Part shown: in pieces, positions 57,694 to 64,000 of the stretch
How the letters are laid out: every line of letters starts with the position of its first letter
Numbering within the stretch: position 1 is the first letter of the stretch
DNA from: Rhodospirillaceae bacterium
GTDB lineage: Bacteria > Pseudomonadota > Alphaproteobacteria > UBA8366
Reading direction: 5' to 3'
Assembly: GCA_002722095.1 (NCBI GenBank)
Contig: PBKG01000006.1
Location: forward strand, 383,426-447,425
Length of the DNA stretch: 64,000 bases
Notes under the pieces: model-generated
The model's database searches: none
Told to the model about the DNA's origin: nothing
Seen by the model: the letters and a program-made list of their open reading frames with translations, nothing else
Program-made: the position numbers and the translations under genes

Positions 57694-57769
57694 ACCGACG
57701 CAACCATTGCAATGTGCTCGACCGCACATTCTTCAGTTTACATACGGTTGACGAGCTCAAAGGACAAGT

Positions 57770-58276
57770 ATGGCGCTTCTGATTCTTCTGATTTTTATTT
57801 CGGTACCGATTGCGGAGATTGCGATATTCATCGAAGCCGGTGAATTGATCGGGCTGGCGCCTACGTTGGCGCTGGTAGTTCTGACGGCAATTATCGGCAC
57901 CGCGATGCTGCGCCATCAAGGGGTTCGCGCATTACGGCGCGCCGAAGCCTCTCTCCAGCGCAATGAACTGCCGATGGACGAGGTCCTGACTGGCCTCTGC
58001 CTGCTCGTCGCCGGCGCACTTTTGCTAACACCTGGGTTTTTAACCGATTCGGTTGGGTTTGCGCTCTTTGCACCGCAGTTCCGGCGATTTCTCGGCCATG
58101 CTTGTTTTCGCTATCTGCTGCGAAGTGGCCGTACGCATATTTGGACAAATGAAAATGGCGGTGACGACATGTCGGGGCGCCGCCCCATGGATGGCAATGT
58201 GATTGACGGCGAGTTTCATGAGGTTAAGGAGCCTTCCCCTGCTAGTCGAAACCAAATAGAAACCGAACCGCGATAG
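57770..58276 (+). CDS. fxsA: FxsA family membrane protein
   Basis: A 168-residue protein with hydrophobic segments at about 2-20, 26-45 and 72-95, the FxsA layout. IAEIAIFIEAG, TAIIGTAMLRHQG and LTPGFLTDSVGFALFAP are family blocks; E. coli FxsA suppresses F-exclusion of phage T7 when overproduced, and its normal role is unknown. The C-terminal 30 residues are polar. Confidence 0.92.
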   Translation: MALLILLIFISVPIAEIAIFIEAGELIGLAPTLALVVLTAIIGTAMLRHQGVRALRRAEASLQRNELPMDEVLTGLCLLVAGALLLTPGFLTDSVGFALFAPQFRRFLGHACFRYLLRSGRTHIWTNENGGDDMSGRRPMDGNVIDGEFHEVKEPSPASRNQIETEPR

Positions 58277-58311
58277 CGTCGTTTCCCACAGCAATTTTCT
58301 AAAATTCGCAA

Positions 58312-58881
58312 ATGTACCTTCTTCGGCACGGGCAATCCGAATTTAACGTAATTTACGGCGAGACTCGCCGCGATCCAGGCATCCGCGACCCCAAATTAAC
58401 CCAGCTTGGAAAAACGCAAGCGGAAGATGCAGGCGATTTTTTAAAATCCTTTACAGCAACTAAAATCGTTTCGAGTCCCTATTGGCGAGCGCTCGAGACC
58501 GCGACCATCATTGCAGCAAAGCTGAAACTTTCTATCGAGGTAACACCGCTAACCGGCGAACGAGCGGTCTTCGAATGCGATGTCGGCAGCCCCGCCAGCC
58601 AATTGCGAGAGGAATTTCCCCATATCGATTTTAGGTCATTGAAATCTGAAAGCTGGTGGCCCGATCGGGAGGAAGATTTGGAGTCGCTCGACCGGCGCTG
58701 TCAGCGATTTCGCCAGGATTGCGAGAACAGCAGATACGAAGGCGCGATCTTTGTCACCCATTGGGGATTTATTCGCGGCCTGACCAATATCCGGGCTCAG
58801 AATTGCGGTATTTTAGAGTTCGATCCGGCGAGCAACCATCCCGGTGGCGGTACGGTTGTTTCCAACTGCGATCCATGTTAG
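58312..58881 (+). CDS. Histidine phosphatase (phosphoglycerate mutase-like)
   Basis: A 189-residue branch-1 histidine phosphatase. The N-terminal RHG motif is complete (YLLRHGQSEFN, catalytic His6), and the second conserved histidine is in IFVTHWGFI. The fold also shows SSPYWRALETA. Substrate is unknown. It starts 35 bases after fxsA and secB follows 31 bases downstream, so the three are likely cotranscribed. Confidence 0.88.
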   Translation: MYLLRHGQSEFNVIYGETRRDPGIRDPKLTQLGKTQAEDAGDFLKSFTATKIVSSPYWRALETATIIAAKLKLSIEVTPLTGERAVFECDVGSPASQLREEFPHIDFRSLKSESWWPDREEDLESLDRRCQRFRQDCENSRYEGAIFVTHWGFIRGLTNIRAQNCGILEFDPASNHPGGGTVVSNCDPC

Positions 58882-58912
58882 CCACCGCCGTCTTAACAGG
58901 AAGAGGCGTGTA

Positions 58913-59413
58913 ATGGCTGACGAAGACGTGGAAGTGGGTAGCGAAGCGGTGATGACCGATGCACCCATCGACATTACCCATCAATACATTAAGGACCTTT
59001 CTTTCGAGAATCCTCAATCGCCGCGCTTTTTGGTCGAGGCCGAAGCGGCGCCCGAGATCGCGCTTCACATTAACGCCAACGCGAGACCCCTTGGCGACCG
59101 CCGGTTCGAAGTCATTTTACTGCTTGAAGCCAGCGCCCGGCATAATGATGAGGTGGTATTTATCGCCGAGCTGCAATATGGCGGCCATGTGGTGGTCGGA
59201 GAAGTAGACGAAGAACACGTTCAGCCCCTGCTATTGATCGAGGCGCCCAGAATGTTGTTTCCATTTGCGCGGCAAATTCTCTCCAATACGGTGCGCGACG
59301 GCGGGTTCCCGCCTTTGTTGCTAAACCCTGTCGACTTCGTCGACTTGTATGCCCAAGGCATCATGGTAAACGAAGAAGATGGGGAAGATGAAGACGGAGA
59401 GAAGGCGAATTAG
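58913..59413 (+). CDS. secB: Protein-export chaperone SecB
   Basis: A 166-residue tetrameric chaperone that delivers unfolded precursors to Sec[28 protein letters not shown] and [19 protein letters not shown], then [18 protein letters not shown], are diagnostic. ATG 58913 begins [10 protein letters not shown]; an in-frame start inside the preceding gene was rejected. It ends with a 4-base overlap with the convergent dnaQ. Confidence 0.95.
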   Translation: MADEDVEVGSEAVMTDAPIDITHQYIKDLSFENPQSPRFLVEAEAAPEIALHINANARPLGDRRFEVILLLEASARHNDEVVFIAELQYGGHVVVGEVDEEHVQPLLLIEAPRMLFPFARQILSNTVRDGGFPPLLLNPVDFVDLYAQGIMVNEEDGEDEDGEKAN

Positions 59414-60081
59414 CGCCGCCAGATAGCTTCCGACATCCCATCGACCAGTTTTTCATGTGCGGCCAGTTCGGCCGAGCTTGCCGCATGAGGACGCGGAGGC
59501 CGATATTCTCGCTCCACGGCTGCGGCCTGGGTGGTGTCGGCCTTTTCCTGCTGCAACGCCAAGTCTTGTTGCCGGCCGCCAATAAGTTCCAGATAGACCT
59601 CGGCAAGAAGCTCCGAATCCAGCAGTGCTCCATGTTTGGTGCGCGCCGCATTATCGACGCCAAATCTCCTACAAAGCGCGTCCAGACTTGCAGGTGATCC
59701 GGGAAATCGTTTGCGGGCGATCATTAGCGTATCGACAGCGCGCGCCAGTGGGATCGCTGGCCGGTCCGTGCGCATCAGCTCCGCATTGATGAAGCCCATA
59801 TCGAATTCCGCATTATGGATCACCAGCGCTGCATCGCCGACAAACTCGATAAATGCTTCGGCAATTTCCGCAAAAACCGGATAGTCCGCCAAAAAAGCCT
59901 CGGACAACCCATGCACCCGATACGCCTCGTCGGGCATGTCGCGCTCTGGATTTATATATTGGTGGTATGTCCGGCCGGTCGGCAGATGATTTTCGAGCTC
60001 GACGCAACCGATTTCGACAATTCGGTCTTCGCCGGTTGCCTCAAGTCCGGTCGTTTCTGTATCCAATACGATTTCACGCAA
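59410..60081 (-). CDS. dnaQ: DNA polymerase III epsilon subunit (proofreading exonuclease)
   Basis: A 223-residue DEDDh 3'-5' exonuclease. The Exo I motif is VLDTETTGL, Exo [13 protein letters not shown], and Exo [20 protein letters not shown]. The start is TTG at 60081, which gives the standard [12 protein letters not shown] opening and has GGAGACATCTCA in front; 19 upstream codons are open but run into the TauD-like gene. In this order dnaQ follows coaE-aroE in many alphaproteobacteria, with the TauD gene wedged in here. Confidence 0.95.
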   Translation of the reverse strand: MREIVLDTETTGLEATGEDRIVEIGCVELENHLPTGRTYHQYINPERDMPDEAYRVHGLSEAFLADYPVFAEIAEAFIEFVGDAALVIHNAEFDMGFINAELMRTDRPAIPLARAVDTLMIARKRFPGSPASLDALCRRFGVDNAARTKHGALLDSELLAEVYLELIGGRQQDLALQQEKADTTQAAAVEREYRPPRPHAASSAELAAHEKLVDGMSEAIWRR

Positions 60082-60115
60082 TGAGATGTCTCCGTCGTTT
60101 TTGGTTAAGGCCCGG

Positions 60116-60979
60116 TCAAATCGGCCTTGTGCCTTCAAGAATGGTGCGAAACAGCCTGCGCTTCTGACCAGAAGGTACGTTAGGTGTGGCGGCGTGGAGC
60201 AAACAACGATTGTCCCACATCACCAGATCGCCCCGTTGCCAATGATGGTGATACTGAAACCGATCCGCATAGAGGTGGTCGTAAAGCGATTGGAGAAGCT
60301 CGTCGCTCTCGGCCCGGTCCATATCGACGATATGCTCGGTTCGCGTATTGGTAATAAACAACGCCTTTGCGCCGTTTTCCGGGTGGGTGCGCACGATCGG
60401 ATGTATCACGTCGGGCACCTCTTTCGCTTCTTCCGCCGAAAGCTTCGGCAAAACGAGCGTTGGGTCGTTACCGGGTTTTTTGAACGCGGAATGTTGATGC
60501 CGGAACAACCCCTTTAGGCCGTCAATTCGATCCTTGGTCTCATCGGGCAGCATTTCGTAGGCGAGGCGCAGGTTGATAAACCGTGTTTCACCGCCTTTTT
60601 CCGGCACCAGATCAGCGTAAAGCAGTGTCGATTTGCACGGCACTTCCTTGTAAATCTCGTCGGAATGAAAATGAGCAGCCCGATTATAGGTTTTGCCCGA
60701 ACCGTGGGTATCTTTGTCCTCATTGGAAACGATCGATACCTCTGGAAACTCGTCCAACCGATAGGCTCTGTATAGATGTTGTTTCGGTGTGCCGAACTGC
60801 TTCGCAGCGGTCAAAAAGTCTCCTATTTCGAGATCCTGCCCGCGAAAACAGACCGCACAATTATCGAGAAAAAGCTGATTGATTTCGCCGAGGGTCTCAG
60901 CCTCTAGCGGATTGCGGAGATCGATGCCTTCTACGGCAACGGCCATGACGTCACTCAGCGGCGTAACTTCGAGTTTCAT
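60116..60979 (-). CDS. TauD/TfdA-family Fe(II)/2-oxoglutarate dioxygenase
   Basis: A 287-residue non-heme iron dioxygenase. The HxD metal pair is H105/D107 in HFHSDEIY, the distal histidine is in RCLLHAAT near the C-terminus, and the 2-oxoglutarate arginine in [10 protein letters not shown]. The family hydroxylates taurine, 2,4-D and many other substrates; the substrate here is unknown. ATG 60979 follows GGGGGGAGCTG; six upstream codons are less likely. It lies between coaE and dnaQ, an unusual insertion. Confidence 0.88.
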   Translation of the reverse strand: MKLEVTPLSDVMAVAVEGIDLRNPLEAETLGEINQLFLDNCAVCFRGQDLEIGDFLTAAKQFGTPKQHLYRAYRLDEFPEVSIVSNEDKDTHGSGKTYNRAAHFHSDEIYKEVPCKSTLLYADLVPEKGGETRFINLRLAYEMLPDETKDRIDGLKGLFRHQHSAFKKPGNDPTLVLPKLSAEEAKEVPDVIHPIVRTHPENGAKALFITNTRTEHIVDMDRAESDELLQSLYDHLYADRFQYHHHWQRGDLVMWDNRCLLHAATPNVPSGQKRRLFRTILEGTRPI

Positions 60980-61042
60980 CAGCTCCCCCCCCTTCACCGA
61001 TTCTTTCTAGCGATACGACTCGGAACGAGTCTATCGCAAACT

Positions 61043-61660
61043 TCAATCGAGGTCAGAAATTCTGGAATTCGATGCGAGCCGCAATCCGAGCAAAATTCGT
61101 TTTAGGCCGTTGGAAGTATGCCGGCGACCCATATGACTTGCCACAACGAAGTCTGCGCGGCGGCGTTTTTCTACGTCGGGCATTTGCCGGGCTTTAACCG
61201 CTTCAAACCTTTCTTTACTCATGCCGGGGCGGGACAGGACGCGCCGCGTCTGCACTGGCGCCGGCGCACTGATTACGATTGTACAATCGCACTCCCGATC
61301 GGCGCCGACCTCAAACAAAAGAGGCACGTCAGCAGCGACGGCAAATAGCCTTTGTTGCCGCCAACGGCGAATAAATTTCAGCCGGTCTTGCTGAACCAGC
61401 GGATGAAGAATGCCTTCGAGTTGGGAAATAGCTTGGTCATCGTGAAAAACGATTTTGCCCAATGCCTGCCTATCGACGATGCCGTCGCTGACGGTACCGG
61501 GGAAAGTTTTCTCGATCGTGGGCACCGCCGCACCGCCCGGCGCGAAGGCGCGGTGCACCGCTGCGTCGGAATCGTGGACCGGAACGCCAAAGCTCTCCAA
61601 AATACGGCCCGCCGTCGATTTTCCCATTCCGATCGAGCCGGTCAGTCCGATGATCCACAT
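61043..61660 (-). CDS. coaE: Dephospho-CoA kinase
   Basis: A 205-residue kinase for the last step of coenzyme A synthesis. Walker A is GLTGSIGMGKST, with the family's HDSDAAVH block and VPLLFEVGADRECD following. It lies 23 bases after aroE. Confidence 0.95.
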   Translation of the reverse strand: MWIIGLTGSIGMGKSTAGRILESFGVPVHDSDAAVHRAFAPGGAAVPTIEKTFPGTVSDGIVDRQALGKIVFHDDQAISQLEGILHPLVQQDRLKFIRRWRQQRLFAVAADVPLLFEVGADRECDCTIVISAPAPVQTRRVLSRPGMSKERFEAVKARQMPDVEKRRRADFVVASHMGRRHTSNGLKRILLGLRLASNSRISDLD

Positions 61661-61683
61661 GTTACTGGCGCTCCAAATCTCCG

Positions 61684-62520
61684 TTAGGCGAGCACAAAGG
61701 ATCTTTGCTGTTCACTCACTTCCGGCCGGGTACCGAACCAGGTTTCGAATCCCGGCACTGCTTGGTGAAGCAGCATTCCAAGCCCATCGACAGCCGGATT
61801 GCCGTTCGCCGCAGCCGCCACGAGTAAATCTGTCTGCAACGGGGCATAGACAATATCATTCACCACTGCCCGGCTCGGCAATGCGGAAAGGTCGATTTCA
61901 AGGGCTTCATGCCCGGTCATGCCAAGGCTTGTCGTATTGACCAAAAGCGCAGCATCTTCGAGCGCATCGTTCCGGGAATCCCAGCTTTCAGTACGCGCAT
62001 TTTCGATATTGGCGCTTTCTATAAGGGTCTCCGCGCGTGCAACGGTTCTGTTGACAATGCGTATTTCGGGCACACCCGAATCAGACAATGCAACCGCAAC
62101 AGCCCGCGCAGCGCCACCGGCGCCGAGGATCACCGCAGGGCCGTCAGCCGCCGACCAATCACTATTCTGGCGTAGGTTTTCGATAAAGCCGAATGCATCG
62201 CTATTGCTACCGTTCAGCGAGCTATCCTCACCTACCGTTATCATATTTACCGCACCGATTCGTCGGGCAGTGTCATCCAAGCTATCGCAGAGCGGTATCA
62301 CGGCTTCCTTGTGGGGAATGGTGAGGTTCGCACCCTGAAACCCGAGCGCAATCAAGCCAGCGACCGCTTGCGCCAGATTTTCCGGTGCCACCTCCAGCGG
62401 CAGATAGGCACCGTCTATGCCGAGTTCTTCCAACCAAAACCCGTGCAGCCGTGGCGACTTGGAGTGGCTCACCGGCCACCCCATGATCCCCGCCAACCTT
62501 GTTTCACCGCTCAGGGTCAT
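61684..62520 (-). CDS. aroE: Shikimate dehydrogenase
   Basis: A 278-residue NADP-dependent dehydrogenase of the shikimate pathway. The substrate-binding SKSPRLHGFWL (serines near residues 19-21), the NLTIPHKEAV loop with its catalytic lysine, and GAGGAARAVAVAL (NADP) are present. The ATG overlaps the maf stop by four bases (ATGA). Confidence 0.95.
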   Translation of the reverse strand: MTLSGETRLAGIMGWPVSHSKSPRLHGFWLEELGIDGAYLPLEVAPENLAQAVAGLIALGFQGANLTIPHKEAVIPLCDSLDDTARRIGAVNMITVGEDSSLNGSNSDAFGFIENLRQNSDWSAADGPAVILGAGGAARAVAVALSDSGVPEIRIVNRTVARAETLIESANIENARTESWDSRNDALEDAALLVNTTSLGMTGHEALEIDLSALPSRAVVNDIVYAPLQTDLLVAAAANGNPAVDGLGMLLHQAVPGFETWFGTRPEVSEQQRSFVLA

Positions 62521-63128
62521 TTATCGATTATCCCTTCCTCGCGCAGGAAACGCATCATGGGCAGGAGAGGCAAGCCCAGAATTGAAAAATAATCGCCGCC
62601 AATCTCGTCGAATAGCTGCGCGCCGAGCCCTTCCAGCTGATAGGCACCGACCGACCGGCAGACCTCGTCACCGGTCTCGCTCAAATATTTTTCGAGAAAT
62701 GCATCGCTGAAATTCCGCATGCGCATCTCCGTTCGGTCGCCATAGCGCCAAACGCACGAGCCGTGTGCATAGACAACCGTGCTGGAGACGAGAAAGTGGG
62801 TTTTACCGCGGAGATTTTTCAGATGATCGCGTGCCTGATCCAAGTTTTTCGGTTTATCGAGCCAAGAGTCATCGCATTCAAGCATCTGGTCGGCAGCGAT
62901 AATATAAGCGCTCGGGAAATTTCCGGCGACGATTTCGGCTTTTCCTTCGGCCAATGCTTGCGCCACCTCGGAAACGGTCGCGCCGGCGTGTTTAAGCCGT
63001 GTCTTAATGGAATCTTCATCGCAGTCGGAGGGCTGAATGCCGAAGTCGATGCCAGCCTGGCGTAGAATTGCCGCTCGCGATGGACTGGCCGAAGCGAGAA
63101 TCAGGGTCGGGTTTTCTGCATTTCCCAT
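62517..63128 (-). CDS. maf: Maf-like nucleotide pyrophosphatase
   Basis: A 203-residue Maf/HAM1-type house-cleaning enzyme. The N-terminal ILASASPSRAAILRQ motif and the AADQML block with its catalytic aspartate are present, then the EGLGAQLFDEIGGDYFSILG C-terminus. ATG 63128 begins MGNAENPTLILASAS; 28 upstream in-frame codons overlap the PPSR gene and were rejected. Confidence 0.92.
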   Translation of the reverse strand: MGNAENPTLILASASPSRAAILRQAGIDFGIQPSDCDEDSIKTRLKHAGATVSEVAQALAEGKAEIVAGNFPSAYIIAADQMLECDDSWLDKPKNLDQARDHLKNLRGKTHFLVSSTVVYAHGSCVWRYGDRTEMRMRNFSDAFLEKYLSETGDEVCRSVGAYQLEGLGAQLFDEIGGDYFSILGLPLLPMMRFLREEGIIDK

Positions 63129-63136
63129 GATCGGAT

Positions 63137-63949
63137 TTAATTTTCCAATAACTGCATCACCGCAGCAGCCGTCTCTTCGATGGAGCGCCTTGTAACATCG
63201 ATTACCGGCCAACGCTGATCGGTAAAAAGCCGCCTTGCTTCAGCCACTTCCTGGCGCACAATATCGATTTTGACATAATCCGTTTCATCTTCCTGCGCTA
63301 ACGATCGAAGTCGGTTACGGCGGAGCTGGATTAAACGTTCCGGCGAATTGGTCAAGCCCACAATCAGAGGTGCACCAGGATCGTTTAACTGAAACAGCTC
63401 CGCGGGCAGCGGAACATTTGGCACGAACGGAACGTTTGCTGCCTTGATACCGCGATTAGCCAGATACATGCATGTGGGTGTTTTTGACGTTCTCGAAACG
63501 CCAACTAAAATCAGGTCCGCGCTCCGCAGGTTCCACGCCGATTGGCCATCGTCATTGGCCATGGCGTATGTCATCGCGTCGATACGCTCGAAATATTCCG
63601 CGTTCAACACATGCTGGCGGCCCGCCTCGCCCTTACTCTCCACCCCGAAATAGTTTGCAAGCGTGCCGATTACCGGATCGAGAACCGGAATGCATGGTAG
63701 CTGCAATGCTCTGCAACCGTCTTGCAAACGAAGGCGCAGTTCTTCGTCGACGATCGTGAACATCACCACGCCAGGATTTTCAGCAATGCTCGCTAAAACC
63801 TTTTCGATCTGGCCCACGGTCCGTACCAAAGACCAATGATGCTCTTCGGGCTCCACAGAGTCGAACTGTGACAAGCAGGCCCGAGCCACGCTGTGGATGG
63901 TCTCACCGGTAGCGTCTGAAACCAGGTGAAGATGATAGCGCTCGCGCAT
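63137..63949 (-). CDS. ppsR: Pyruvate, phosphate dikinase/PEP synthase regulatory protein (PPSR)
   Basis: A 270-residue DUF299 bifunctional kinase/pyrophosphorylase that switches PEP synthase or pyruvate phosphate dikinase activity in response to nucleotides. The P-loop is GVSRTSKTPTC, and HLVSDATGETIHSVARA is the family start. It leads the ppsR-maf-aroE-coaE run. The last 51 bases of the window after its ATG show no further gene. Confidence 0.94.
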   Translation of the reverse strand: MRERYHLHLVSDATGETIHSVARACLSQFDSVEPEEHHWSLVRTVGQIEKVLASIAENPGVVMFTIVDEELRLRLQDGCRALQLPCIPVLDPVIGTLANYFGVESKGEAGRQHVLNAEYFERIDAMTYAMANDDGQSAWNLRSADLILVGVSRTSKTPTCMYLANRGIKAANVPFVPNVPLPAELFQLNDPGAPLIVGLTNSPERLIQLRRNRLRSLAQEDETDYVKIDIVRQEVAEARRLFTDQRWPVIDVTRRSIEETAAAVMQLLEN

Positions 63950-64000
63950 TGGGTGTTCCGACCGGTTGGTAAAACATTTGTATTAAACGGTGATCGATGG

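Noticed and set aside
63950..64000. Start of hemE or another gene at the right edge
   Set aside because: Only 51 bases remain, with no ribosome-binding site or family sequence to support a gene.
1..64000. CRISPR array, insertion sequence or prophage
   Set aside because: No spaced direct repeats, transposase or phage structural genes were seen anywhere in the window.

Overview
The window is a 64-kb, densely packed chromosomal segment of an alphaproteobacterium, most like a member of the Rhodospirillales or a relative. The pointers are a MucR/Ros regulator, ornithine-lipid genes (olsB-olsA), an alphaproteobacterial RNase PH / RdgB / HemW block, a Tim44-like protein, a PPSR regulatory kinase, and the order glnD-murJ-trpS and hslVU next to the his genes. 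Nearly everything is housekeeping. I see no rRNA, tRNA, insertion sequence, prophage or CRISPR array. Genes often overlap by 4 bases (ATGA or TTGA), and several have TTG as the only plausible start.

Layout, left to right. 1-3.6 kb (minus): miaB-ybeZ/phoH-ybeY-corC, the RNA-modification and ribosome-maturation operon. 3.7-5.5 kb (minus): olsB-olsA. 5.9-10.6 kb: mucR, rimI, tsaB, a polysaccharide-deacetylase-like gene on the plus strand, nfuA and trpS. 10.6-13.1 kb (minus): two tandem paralogous genes, each interrupted at the same place by an in-frame TGA inside a V-P-V-[TGA]-P-N-C-T-R motif. They read as selenocysteine proteins of the GrdB/PrdB-like family with a long C-terminal extension. 13.1-20.5 kb (minus): murJ, glnD, mutS. 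20.7-30.7 kb: maeB, a macrodomain protein, ampG-like, a PfkB kinase, an EI24/CysZ-like membrane protein, bactofilin, a lipoprotein, nth, DUF2244, an EamA transporter and dapB. 30.7-38.3 kb: dnaJ, dnaK, a DUF1848 gene wedged between dnaK and grpE, grpE, hrcA, then divergent rph and rdgB. 38.3-47.5 kb: hemW, an LpoA-like lipoprotein-activator homologue, rsmI, yraN, a BON lipoprotein, a SirB1-type protein, gshB, an orphan flagellin-like gene and comM. 47.6-52.5 kb: a NavAb-like voltage-gated sodium channel, hinT, and a his cluster (hisB-hisH-GNAT-hisA-hisF-hisE). 52.7-64 kb: hslVU, an XRE regulator, Smr, mltA, Tim44-like, fxsA, a histidine phosphatase, secB, dnaQ, a TauD-like dioxygenase, coaE, aroE, maf and the PPSR kinase.

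The least expected biology is the selenoprotein pair. The two proteins are full-length only if TGA is read as selenocysteine, resemble the selenoprotein B subunit of anaerobic reductases, and have no reductase partner subunits near them. They have replaced nothing and simply sit between trpS and murJ, which are otherwise neighbours in this kind of genome. Other noteworthy items are the sodium channel with an intact TLESWSM filter, the flagellin-like orphan with its own consensus promoter, a deacetylase lacking its metal-binding histidines, and two divergent genes (lpoA-like and rsmI) whose start codons share two bases.
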